From NCBI GenBank assembly GCA_036521995.1, contig DATDGR010000354.1:1-10230 (forward strand): a stretch of 10,230 nucleotides of DNA, given 5' to 3'. A model generated the notes under the pieces. The model saw nothing but the letters and a program-made list of their open reading frames with translations, was not told the DNA's origin and did no database searches. Shown here one piece after another: positions 1 through 6,569 of this stretch. Both the position numbers and the translations under genes were made by a program. The number at the start of each line of letters is the position of its first letter. Position 1 is the first letter of the stretch. Source of the stretch: Gp13-AA77 sp036521995 (GTDB lineage Bacteria; Acidobacteriota; Terriglobia; UBA7540).

Positions 1-1
1 G

Positions 2-454
2 GGGGTCTACTCCCCCGCGCTGGTCTCGGGCTCGATGCACGGTCCCGTGCCTCCTCTCGACGTGGTTTACTACGGCCACAGCGATTCGGTGCTTTACTTG
101 CGCCTCGATCTGAACCGGGTCTTTCTCCAGTCTCATCCTGAGTTTGAAATCCGTCTCGCCCTCGAGGGAGCCGAGCGGCTTCGATTGCAGGCCCACGTTC
201 GCCACGCCGAGCTCCGTGCGACCGAACTCTGGAAAGACGACGCTGCGGTGGCGCGGGAGAGTCTGGGAGACAGCTTTGAGATTGCCCTCGGCTCCATTCT
301 TGAGCTGCGCGCCGATTACAGTTTGCTTGGCGTGAACTCGAACGAGTATCTGCGCCTGCAGGTCGCGGTTTGGGAGAATGCCATTCCCATTCAGGTTCTT
401 CCTCAGGACGGTTGGCTCAGCGTCCGGTTGCAGACGGAGTCCATAAACTGGTAG
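2..454 (+). CDS. C-terminal part of a probable GH57 glycoside hydrolase (alpha-amylase/alpha-mannosidase type), cut by the window edge
   Basis: The frame is open from base 2 to a TAG at 452-454, so the last 150 residues are visible and the start lies outside the window. The visible part opens with a GSMHGP segment. It continues with a beta-rich stretch (VVYYGHSDSVLYLRLDL), alternating strands, and a closing segment (WENAIPIQVLPQDGWL) that ends in a Trp. From memory, this matches the beta-sandwich tail that follows the catalytic domain of bacterial GH57 enzymes, which act on alpha-glucans such as glycogen or maltodextrins. No catalytic residue lies in the visible part, so activity and substrate cannot be judged. 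It converges on the lipoprotein gene with only 39 bp between the stops, and no terminator hairpin is obvious there. Another beta-sandwich carbohydrate-active protein remains possible. Confidence 0.7.
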   Translation, partial: GVYSPALVSGSMHGPVPPLDVVYYGHSDSVLYLRLDLNRVFLQSHPEFEIRLALEGAERLRLQAHVRHAELRATELWKDDAAVARESLGDSFEIALGSILELRADYSLLGVNSNEYLRLQVAVWENAIPIQVLPQDGWLSVRLQTESINW

Positions 455-493
455 CTTGCAGTTCGATCTTCTGCTTCACCCTCTTCGCCCTCG

Positions 494-1672
494 TCACCTC
501 AACCAATCGGGAATGGTAACGTCCACCGGGCGCGCCCCGACGGGAATCGCGGTGATCAGGGGCAGGGAAGAACTGCTCTCCTCTGGTTTAGGTTTGGTAT
601 TGATAGGAGCCGTTCTGAGCACCGCCAGACTCGAATCGCCCAGATCGGCCACCACCAGAAACCGCTCGTCCGGTGTGAGTGCGAGGGCGGCGGGCGCCGT
701 TCCTACGTGGGTCGAAATGACCGAACTGGGAAGCGACCGGTTCTGGAGGTCGATGGCCTGGACCGAGCCGTCTCCGTTGGCCACGTAAAGCCGCGCTGAA
801 TCGCGAGTGGACACGGCCGCTATCGGCCCCGTCCCCGTAGGCATCTCCTGCTCGACGTAATCGTGGAAGGCGTCAAGAATGGTAAGCGCCGAGTCGCGGC
901 TCAGGGCTATGATCTCGCCTCCGTCCGGCTTCAGCACCAGAGCGACGGGATCCGAGCCGATCTCGATATGGGAGAGCACCTGGCGGTTGGCGACGTCAAT
1001 AGCTGAAAGCTTGGGCTCGCCCGTATCAGCTACGAAGAGCTTGCTGCCATCCGGAAGTACCACCATGGGGCCCGGCGCCTTGCCCACGGGAACGTCGCCG
1101 AGAACCTTCCGCGACAGGGTGTCGATGAAGATCAGCCGATTGCCGCTGCGGTCGGCGGCGACCAGGGTCTTCCCATCGGGTGTGAAGGCCAGCGCCGAGA
1201 TGTCTCCACCTAACCTCAGGCGTCCGGTGACGGCGCGCGCCGCGCAATCCATGAAGACGATTTCGCCGGCTCCGTCCGAGGCGGCCAGGCGTCCGTCCCC
1301 CGTTAACACCAGGTTCGCCGCGGTTGACCCGACGCGCCCGATGCTGACGGCAGCGACGACTTTCAGCTCCGGGTAACTGATGATGCTGAGGATGCCGGAC
1401 TGGCTCAAGACAAAGAGCTCTCGCGCACCGGACCTCGCGATAACCTGCACCGGCCCAGGCGCGACCGGGATCGAAGCGGTCATCGCTAGCCTCGCCAGGT
1501 TAACAACGGCCACGGTGTTGGACGCTTGGTTAGCGACGTAGGCAAGGTAAGGCCGGGGCGGGGGAGCCTGGGTGGCGCAGGAACTGAGGAGGACGACAAG
1601 TGAACAAAGGGTTGCCCCAGAGTCGGTCGCCGTCCGGCGTGAAAGGGCGCGACCAGGCTTCGACCGAGCCAT
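494..1672 (-). CDS. YVTN-family beta-propeller lipoprotein
   Basis: This encodes a 392-residue protein. The first 32 residues carry basic residues, a hydrophobic stretch and a lipobox (LSSC, Cys32), so it is probably a lipidated envelope protein. The rest is a chain of beta-propeller blades of about 40 residues. Typical repeat cores are YVANQASNTVAVVN (about 45-58), LAFTPDGKTLVAADRSGN (161-178), VVLPDGSKLFVADTG (204-218), RLYVANGDGSVQAID (294-308) and LALTPDERFLVVAD (330-343). YVTN/NHL-like propellers usually act as binding scaffolds, and nothing shows an enzymatic site. The start is ATG at 1670-1672, preceded by AAGGGA seven bases upstream. The frame stays open further upstream, but that extension is Arg-rich and overlaps aroF, so it was rejected. 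It lies 35 bp after aroF on the same strand and is probably co-transcribed with it. Its ligand is unknown. Confidence 0.85.
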   Translation of the reverse strand: MARSKPGRALSRRTATDSGATLCSLVVLLSSCATQAPPPRPYLAYVANQASNTVAVVNLARLAMTASIPVAPGPVQVIARSGARELFVLSQSGILSIISYPELKVVAAVSIGRVGSTAANLVLTGDGRLAASDGAGEIVFMDCAARAVTGRLRLGGDISALAFTPDGKTLVAADRSGNRLIFIDTLSRKVLGDVPVGKAPGPMVVLPDGSKLFVADTGEPKLSAIDVANRQVLSHIEIGSDPVALVLKPDGGEIIALSRDSALTILDAFHDYVEQEMPTGTGPIAAVSTRDSARLYVANGDGSVQAIDLQNRSLPSSVISTHVGTAPAALALTPDERFLVVADLGDSSLAVLRTAPINTKPKPEESSSSLPLITAIPVGARPVDVTIPDWLR

Positions 1673-1707
1673 CAACGATCCCTTCAGCAAGGAGTTCTTG
1701 GGCACGA

Positions 1708-2766
1708 CTAGTTGCGCGCGGCCAGCTCGGCCGGCGACCAGGAGGTGGTCCTTCCCAGAACCGCGGCGATGGAGGTCACTTCCCGCATCAACTCGCCGAA
1801 CTGGTCGGGGTAGAGAGACTGATAACCGTCGGACCGTGCGTGGTCGGCGTCCGGGTGGACCTCGACGATCAGTCCGTCGGCGCCCACGGCCACGGCCGCT
1901 CGGGCCAGGGGAATCACCTTGTCGCGCCTTCCAGTACCGTGGCTCGGATCCACGATGATAGGCAAGTGAGATAGGCTCTTTACAGCAGGGATGACCGAGA
2001 GGTCGAGAGTATTGCGGGTGTGGTCGGCGAAGGTGCGCACGCCACGCTCGCAAAGGATCACGTTGTAGTTGCCCTCGGCCAGGATGTATTCGGCCGCCAT
2101 CAGAAACTCCTCCAGGGTCGCGGAGAGGCCCCGTTTCAGCAGCACCGGCTTCTTTGACCGGCCTACGCGCTTCAACAGGGAAAAGTTTTGCATGTTGCGA
2201 GCGCCCACTTGGAGCACGTCGGCGTATTCCTCGACCAAATCGCAGTTTTCGGGGTCGACGGTTTCCGTCACGATCAGCAGTCCGAACTCGCGCCGCACCT
2301 CAGCCAGCAGCTTCAAACCCTCTTCGCCCAGCCCCTGAAAGGCGTAAGGCGACGTGCGAGGCTTGAACGCTCCCCCGCGCAGCAGGCGCGCTCCCAACCG
2401 ATGCACGCTTTCTGCCGCAGCAAAGATCTGATCGCGGCTCTCCACGGCGCAAGGACCGGCGATAATGACGAGCTCGGAATCGCCCACGGTGAATCCAGTG
2501 GCGGGTGGCCCGACGTGCACGAGCGAATTATCGATCTTGAGTTCTCGGCTCACCAGCTTGTAGGGTTTCGAAACCGGGATGGCCTCCGCCACACCCGGCA
2601 GGGTCTCGAATTCGGCCGGCTCAAGCGGTCCGGGATTGCCCGTGATGCCGATCGCGGTCCGCTGAGCCCCGGGCATGGGGTGGGGGCGATAGCCCATCGA
2701 CTCGATCTTGCGGCAGACCCGAGCGACGTCTTCTTCAGTCGCCACGGGTTTCATGAGAACTAGCAT
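1708..2766 (-). CDS. aroF: 3-deoxy-7-phosphoheptulonate (DAHP) synthase, type I beta with N-terminal ferredoxin-like domain
   Basis: The 352-residue enzyme condenses phosphoenolpyruvate with erythrose 4-phosphate, the first step of the shikimate pathway in the cytoplasm. Residues 1-70 form the ferredoxin-like (ACT-type) regulatory domain seen in Thermotoga-type enzymes. In that family this domain mediates feedback inhibition by Tyr or Phe. The barrel follows, with IAGPCAVES (102-110), GGAFKPRTSPYAFQG (131-145), QVGARNMQNFSLL (186-198), KPVLLKRG (206-213) and VDPSHGTGRRD (272-282). The expected metal ligands are all present: Cys106, His276, Glu302 and Asp313, a constant offset of four from the Thermotoga enzyme as I recall it. 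The length is normal for the type. The ATG is preceded by AAGGTG ten bases upstream, inside a possible hairpin. No other aromatic-pathway gene is nearby. It is the first gene of a probable two-gene unit with the lipoprotein. Confidence 0.95.
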   Translation of the reverse strand: MLVLMKPVATEEDVARVCRKIESMGYRPHPMPGAQRTAIGITGNPGPLEPAEFETLPGVAEAIPVSKPYKLVSRELKIDNSLVHVGPPATGFTVGDSELVIIAGPCAVESRDQIFAAAESVHRLGARLLRGGAFKPRTSPYAFQGLGEEGLKLLAEVRREFGLLIVTETVDPENCDLVEEYADVLQVGARNMQNFSLLKRVGRSKKPVLLKRGLSATLEEFLMAAEYILAEGNYNVILCERGVRTFADHTRNTLDLSVIPAVKSLSHLPIIVDPSHGTGRRDKVIPLARAAVAVGADGLIVEVHPDADHARSDGYQSLYPDQFGELMREVTSIAAVLGRTTSWSPAELAARN

Positions 2767-2788
2767 GGTGAATCTTCACCTTAAGCTA
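2761..2788 (-). promoter_or_regulatory. Hairpin over the aroF ribosome binding site and start codon
   Basis: A perfect inverted repeat, GGTGAATCTTCACC (2767-2780 as read on +), abuts the aroF ATG and includes its AAGGTG Shine-Dalgarno. It is flanked by a second complementary pair, TAGC (2761-2764) and GCTA (2785-2788). Together these could fold the aroF leader into a stem that hides both the ribosome binding site and the start codon. Whether it regulates translation is inference; the short inner loop makes it modest in strength. Confidence 0.35.
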
Positions 2789-2829
2789 CCTTCGCTCCAG
2801 AGTTCAAGCGAAGCCAGCGAAGAAAGGCC

Positions 2830-2927
2830 TTCACCACAAGGCACGAAGAACACCACGGGGAGTCTTGTTCACAGCGCGCCCCCCTCTTGGCGGGCCTCTG
2901 TGTTGGTGGTGAGAGTTTCTTCTCACC
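2830..2927. repeat. Possible degenerate MITE-like intergenic repeat between aroF and the Rieske gene
   Basis: The left part (from 2830) reads TTCACCACAAGGCACGAAG. The right part (2894-2914) reads like an imperfect reverse complement, with CCTCTGTG and TTGGTGGTGAGA. Patterns of this kind (CACCAC-AAGGCACGAAG at one end, CTCTGTG-TGGTGA at the other) recur between genes in many environmental bacterial genomes. The right end also contains a perfect 7-bp stem, GGTGAGA (2908-2914) and TCTCACC (2921-2927), with a 6-base loop. Copy number cannot be judged from one window. The recognition rests on memory of similar sequences, and the copy looks eroded. Confidence 0.4.
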
Positions 2928-2961
2928 AGGCTGGGTCTTAGGTTCCAGCCGCGTGTCCAGC

Positions 2962-2967
2962 TATAAT
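2962..2967 (+). promoter_or_regulatory. -10 box of the Rieske oxygenase promoter
   Basis: A perfect TATAAT, followed by GGG, lies 15 bp before the chosen ATG at 2983. The -35 position (about 2938-2943, TTAGGT) matches only weakly. If this box is used, transcription would begin near 2974, leaving a leader of only about 8-10 bases without room for a Shine-Dalgarno. The box is seen directly; its use is inferred. Confidence 0.5.
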
Positions 2968-2982
2968 GGGCGCGTCACATTT

Positions 2983-4086
2983 ATGAGCGAGACCCAATCT
3001 GGTTACTCCGCCTCCGAATCCGTGATGCTGCGCGGCTTTTGGTACTCGCCCCTGCGCAGCGATCAGTTGGGCCGTGGCCGGCCCCGCGGTAAGGGAGCAT
3101 TGAAAAAAGTGATGTTGGTGGGCGCCCCGTTGGTGGTCGGGCGCGACCGTCGTGGTAACGCCTTTGCCATGCGCGACAGTTGCCCGCATCGCGGGATGCC
3201 GCTTTCGCTCGGCCACTTCGACGGCACCGAGCTTGAATGCCACTACCACGGCTGGCGGTTCGACGTGCAGACGGGGCAGTGCCGCCTGATCCCCTCGCTC
3301 ACCGCCGATTCCAAGCTCAACGTGGAGAAAATTCGGGCCGGTCACTTCGCCTGCGAGGAGCACGATGGCTATATCTGGGTCTACGTGCCGTATCCGGGTA
3401 CGCGGGGCGAGCCGGAAGAGCCGTGCCCGCGCCTGCCGGTTTTCGGCTCCCGGTACACGCTCACCCATCTGGCCGCCGACCTGCCCCTGAGCGTCGATCA
3501 CGGCATCATCGGGCTCATGGACCCCGCCCACGGGCCCTTTGTGCATCAGGCCTGGTGGTGGCGCAGCCAGCGCAGCATCTACGAGAAGCAGAAGCGCTTC
3601 GAGCCCATCCCACTCGGTTTCCGGATGAGCGCGCACACCCCTTCGGCCAATAGCGCTTTTTACAAGTTGCTGGGGGTGTACGGCGAGAGCATCACGACCA
3701 CCATCGACTTCCAGCTGCCGAACATCCGGCTGGAGCAGATTCATTGCGGTAACAAGTGGTTTTCCAGCCGGGCCATGGTCACTCCGGTGACCGAAAACAG
3801 TTGCCGGATCGACTTCTGCGCGGCCTGGAACCTCTTTCCTCATGTGCCCTTCGTGGCTTCGCTTTTTCGTTTCTTCGGCCGCCAGTTCATAGGCCAGGAC
3901 CAGCGCACCATGACCGAGCAGGCCGAGGGGTTGAAGCACAACCCGCCCCTCATGCTGATCGACGACGCCGACCGCCCGGCCAAGTGGTACTTCGCCCTCA
4001 AGCAGGCTTACCTCCACAGCCTCGAGACCGGTCAGCCGATGGAGCACCCCATGGAAGGTCCGGTGACCCTGCACTGGCGCAGTTGA
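2983..4086 (+). CDS. Rieske [2Fe-2S] non-haem iron oxygenase, alpha subunit type
   Basis: This encodes a cytoplasmic protein of 367 residues. The N-terminal Rieske domain (about 18-135) has the cluster motif CPH (Cys67, His69) then 16 residues then CHYH (Cys86, His89), followed by GW. The C-terminal catalytic domain has DPAHGPFVH, giving Asp180 and iron ligands His183 and His188. Asp306 in the GQDQRTMTEQ segment is the likely third ligand. Such enzymes hydroxylate or demethylate aromatic or other cyclic substrates using electrons from a ferredoxin or flavin reductase. No reductase, ferredoxin or catabolic gene is adjacent, so the substrate is unknown. The family's usual Asn three residues before the bridging Asp is Gly177 here. 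The ATG at 2983 was chosen because it lies just after a TATAAT box; there is no Shine-Dalgarno. Starts at 2887 (inside the repeat-like spacer) or 3025 are alternatives. Transcription ends at a clear terminator. Confidence 0.9.
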   Translation: MSETQSGYSASESVMLRGFWYSPLRSDQLGRGRPRGKGALKKVMLVGAPLVVGRDRRGNAFAMRDSCPHRGMPLSLGHFDGTELECHYHGWRFDVQTGQCRLIPSLTADSKLNVEKIRAGHFACEEHDGYIWVYVPYPGTRGEPEEPCPRLPVFGSRYTLTHLAADLPLSVDHGIIGLMDPAHGPFVHQAWWWRSQRSIYEKQKRFEPIPLGFRMSAHTPSANSAFYKLLGVYGESITTTIDFQLPNIRLEQIHCGNKWFSSRAMVTPVTENSCRIDFCAAWNLFPHVPFVASLFRFFGRQFIGQDQRTMTEQAEGLKHNPPLMLIDDADRPAKWYFALKQAYLHSLETGQPMEHPMEGPVTLHWRS

Positions 4087-4093
4087 GCCGCAG

Positions 4094-4117
4094 CTGAGCT
4101 CTCCGCTCAGGCTTTTT
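4094..4117 (+). terminator. Intrinsic terminator after the Rieske oxygenase gene
   Basis: A perfect 6-bp stem, CTGAGC (4094-4099) and GCTCAG (4105-4110), encloses a 5-base loop and is followed after two bases by TTTTT (4113-4117). It starts eight bases after the stop codon, in the right orientation to end the gene's transcript. Confidence 0.75.
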
Positions 4118-4750
4118 CGGACGCGCCGTCTGACCTGGCTGCGTGTCCACCATGGGTTCCCACCGTTCGGCGCCTGGCCCAGCCCTCTCCCAGCCTCATT
4201 GACCGGAGGATGTAATCCACCTATATATTCATTCTAAAGCACATCGTGGCTTTGTTCGAAAGTCAACTGCTTCGTGGCGCTCGCGACCGAACGCGGTCCC
4301 TGGCCCCGGTCGCTGGGCAGCCAGCCTTGCTCTCACAGGCCTCGGATGGCGGTCTGCAGGAGGGCCGGGAACAGCAAGACGAAGCGCAGTCGTTGATTCC
4401 GATTGAGATCGCAGCCCATGACCCGAAACGTCCTTGATCTGATCCGCGAGAGCGGGGATCGACCGCTCTGAACTTATTGATTCCCTGGCACATCGCTTGT
4501 CCATCCCCGGTCGGTTGATCGGTTGTCCCTGGCATCTCTTCGCTTTGAATCGTGATGGAGCCTTAGGGTCGCCGCTACCCGGCCTCAGGAGAAACGTCGC
4601 CGGTACGCGGCCTCAAGCCCGTCCGCAGACCCTGGCGCCGTACCACAGGCTAGAAAGCTTGTCAAGATGGATAGGCATTCCACCTAGGCTAGCGGCGGGT
4701 CAAGACAGACTCTTTGTCGCTTTCGGTTCCGTCGAAAATCATCCATGGTG
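4118..4750. other. Gene-free stretch, no recognisable function
   Basis: Between the Rieske terminator and the dispersed repeat I find no convincing gene. Short open frames on both strands (for example 4229-4504 minus, 4246-4437 plus) have low-complexity, Arg/Ser/Pro-rich translations. They show no family motif and no good ribosome binding site. No tRNA or known RNA fold is recognised. An AT-rich patch (TATATATTCATTCTAAA, about 4224-4240) stands out from the GC-rich surroundings. The stretch is long for a compact genome and could hold the remains of a decayed gene or insertion, but I could not identify one. Confidence 0.5.
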
Positions 4751-4816
4751 GTCATTCCCGCGAAAGCGGGAATCCAGCTTGTACCGGACTGACTTGGATC
4801 CTTGCTTACGCGGGGG
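4751..4816. repeat. Dispersed palindromic repeat of the ATTCCCGCG/CGCGGGAAT type
   Basis: The left arm is GTCATTCCCGCGAAAGCGGG with AATCCAG following, and it contains its own stem ATTCCCGC-GAAA-GCGGGAAT. The right arm (about 4794-4816) is TTGGATCCTTGCTTACGCGG plus GGG, a degraded inverse of the left arm. This is the widely scattered intergenic repeat whose translation yields spurious peptides such as FPRKRESS, which does occur here in a plus-strand frame. It is probably a non-autonomous mobile or hairpin element. The left arm is perfect while the right arm has drifted. Confidence 0.75.
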
Positions 4817-4859
4817 TCGGTTTTCGTCCCCTTGGGTGACCCGCAGGCTCATCGATCAC

Positions 4860-4874
4860 CCCTCAGAATGAGGG
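4860..4874. terminator. Hairpin downstream of the di-haem cytochrome gene
   Basis: CCCTCA (4860-4865) and TGAGGG (4869-4874) form a perfect 6-bp stem with a 3-base loop, 18 bp after the minus-strand stop codon. There is no T-run on either side, so it may be a weak or Rho-assisted terminator, or an mRNA-end stabiliser. Confidence 0.35.
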
Positions 4875-4892
4875 CCTGGACGAATTTTCCGC

Positions 4893-6317
4893 TTAAAGCG
4901 ACCGCAGGAAATTGATGACGTCCTGCTCCTCCGGGGTGCTCAGCCGGCCGAACCGCTCGATGACCTGATTGGCCTCGCTCCCGGAACTGCGGTGGGATCT
5001 GATCGCTTCCACCAGGCTGGTAGTCCGCCCGTCATGGAGGAAAAAGATCCGTTGCCCGACGCCCCAGAGGGGCGCTGTCCGGAACTCGTCGGGGCCGGCG
5101 CTGCCTTGCGTGATCCCGTCCGCCAGACCTCGGCCCATGTGATGGACGAGGAGGTCGGAAAACAGGTTGACGGTCTGGTGGGACAGGGCGGCGCTCGGGA
5201 CTGTCGAGGAGCCGCTCGAAATCTGCTGGCCGGTGGTGAAGGAAGGGGTATGGCAGTGGACGCAGCCGATCTTGGTGAAGAGCGCCCGTCCGTTCGCGGC
5301 CGACGGTGTCTCGGCGCCGGGCGTGGGCGGGGCGAGCATCCGCATGAAGTTGGCGAAGGCCTCGATGTCTGAAATGACGGCCGTGGTCGGATTGGCGCCG
5401 GCGGTGGGCGTCGTGGTGAAATTGAGGGTGTCATTCGGCGTGGCGGTGAAAAGGCAACCCGGGGTCTCGTCGCGTTCCTGGGGAAAGAGCTGATTCGAGA
5501 TTCCCATCTCCACGTTGTAGGCTTCGGCCGCGAACATCAGCAGAGACTTGTTCTGGGCCTTCCATCCGAAACGGGTGATGGTACCGTCGTTGGCGCTGAG
5601 ATTCGCATTGCCGCTCAGGTGCGCATTGGGGTGACCGGAGATGCCCAGACGCGATTTCTGGAGGGTGTTGGTCTTCATGTTGGCGAGAATGGCCGAGTCC
5701 CGTATGGCTTCGATGAGCCCGGCGCCAAACAAAGGCGTCGGGATGCGAAAGATGATGTTCCGATTCCCATCCTGGCCCGTGAGCGGGTCTCCAGCGGGCA
5801 GGAAGTCGGGCTGAGCGATGTTGCAACCGGGGGCGTCGCTGCGGCCGGTAATCACGAAGATCGCGTGCACGCCGCCGTCATTGGTGCCGTTCGGATTCCG
5901 CTTGAAGCGCGCTTCCCGGACGGGCCCCTTCGGCGTGATGAACCAGGGCACCGAGTTCTTGGCTCCATTGAGAGTGGCGACGCCAATCAAGGGGTTCTGC
6001 GTCGGGCTCGACCCGCCCGCTCCCGGCTGCGAATGGCAGGAAAAGCATTGGATCGAGTTGAAGCGAGGCCCCAGCCCATTGTTAGCGCCGCCACTCACGG
6101 ACTCGATCTCCTGGAAACGGGCCAGCCCATCCTGGAAGAACGCGCTTTCGTCCGTTGTCAGGCCTGGCAAGGGACCACCACCGCCCGCCGCTCCGCCGCG
6201 TGCGCCAGGGTCTACGACCGCCGGGGACGTTTGACTCAGTGCTCCGAGGCACACTGCCAGAGCTGCGATAACCACTCCAGCGAGCATTTTGAGAGCAGCT
6301 TTCCTTCGCATTGTCAT
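4893..6317 (-). CDS. Di-haem oxidoreductase (DHOR/DUF1111 family), exported c-type cytochrome
   Basis: This 474-residue protein starts with a signal peptide: basic MTMRRKAALK, then a hydrophobic core to about residue 30. It therefore acts outside the cytoplasm. Two haem c attachment motifs are present, CFSCH (91-95) and CVHCH (352-356). Before the first is the segment GLGPRFNSIQ; after the second come the conserved stretches LLVHHMGRGLAD (389-400) and EFRTAPLWGVG with FLHDGR (411-431). That arrangement fits the DUF1111 family, distantly related to MauG and di-haem cytochrome c peroxidases. Met393 and His428 are plausible axial or active-site residues. The family's redox substrate is generally not established. 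The ATG at 6315-6317 has AGGGTG just upstream; a TAGAAT box (6365-6370, minus) may be its -10 element. It is divergent from the ECF sigma operon, and no imelysin or iron-uptake gene is adjacent. Confidence 0.88.
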   Translation of the reverse strand: MTMRRKAALKMLAGVVIAALAVCLGALSQTSPAVVDPGARGGAAGGGGPLPGLTTDESAFFQDGLARFQEIESVSGGANNGLGPRFNSIQCFSCHSQPGAGGSSPTQNPLIGVATLNGAKNSVPWFITPKGPVREARFKRNPNGTNDGGVHAIFVITGRSDAPGCNIAQPDFLPAGDPLTGQDGNRNIIFRIPTPLFGAGLIEAIRDSAILANMKTNTLQKSRLGISGHPNAHLSGNANLSANDGTITRFGWKAQNKSLLMFAAEAYNVEMGISNQLFPQERDETPGCLFTATPNDTLNFTTTPTAGANPTTAVISDIEAFANFMRMLAPPTPGAETPSAANGRALFTKIGCVHCHTPSFTTGQQISSGSSTVPSAALSHQTVNLFSDLLVHHMGRGLADGITQGSAGPDEFRTAPLWGVGQRIFFLHDGRTTSLVEAIRSHRSSGSEANQVIERFGRLSTPEEQDVINFLRSL

Positions 6318-6455
6318 GACTCACCCTCACCAGGAAAAATGCGCCCGCCACCGGGAACCGTTCGATTCTAACCGGGATTGCTTTTTGGCGCTGGGTATCG
6401 TCGAGCCGCCTTTAATAAGACCGCCACTCCAAGTCCGGCTAGCGCGGTCACCCGC

Positions 6456-6485
6456 TGTTAACACTCTGACTCGTCTCGGCGTCTA
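6456..6485 (+). promoter_or_regulatory. Probable ECF-type promoter of the sigma factor operon
   Basis: TGTTAAC (6456-6462), a 17-base spacer, then CGTCTA (6480-6485). AAC at -35 and CGTC at -10, 16-17 bases apart, is the classic layout of ECF sigma promoters. The same TGTTAAC-N17-CGTCT occurs before the exported-protein gene. This points to autoregulation by the sigma factor encoded just downstream. Transcription would start near 6490. Confidence 0.6.
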
Positions 6486-6569
6486 TTCTCAGCAAAGGTG
6501 TTCGATCCGGATAGCTTGAACGTGGGAACCCAAGTTGACTTTCGCAACTCAATCGGGGAACGTCGGATC

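Noticed and set aside
1302..1521. Two further GTTAAC sites (1302-1307 and 1499-1504) as extra ECF promoters
   Set aside because: Both lie inside the lipoprotein coding sequence, and neither has CGTC 17 bases away on either strand.
1673..2053. Upstream extension of the lipoprotein frame by 127 residues
   Set aside because: It overlaps aroF, is Arg-rich and non-family-like, and would bury the signal peptide and lipobox. The ATG at 1672 has a ribosome binding site.
2938..4074. 378-residue open frame on the minus strand opposite the Rieske gene
   Set aside because: It mirrors the Rieske coding frame in GC-rich DNA. Its translation is His/Ala/Gly-rich with no motif, while the plus strand has intact Rieske and iron-binding motifs.
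4229..4535. Short overlapping minus-strand frames, considered as transposase remnants
   Set aside because: No DDE, HTH or other transposase motif and no terminal inverted repeats could be seen. Calling an insertion sequence would be a guess.
4497..4871. 124-residue plus-strand frame
   Set aside because: Its C-terminal half is the translated dispersed palindrome (FPRKRESS-type peptide), a known annotation artefact. The first half has no motif.
5619..6371. 250-residue plus-strand frame opposite the di-haem cytochrome gene
   Set aside because: It is antisense to a well-supported cytochrome with two CXXCH motifs, and its translation shows no family signal.
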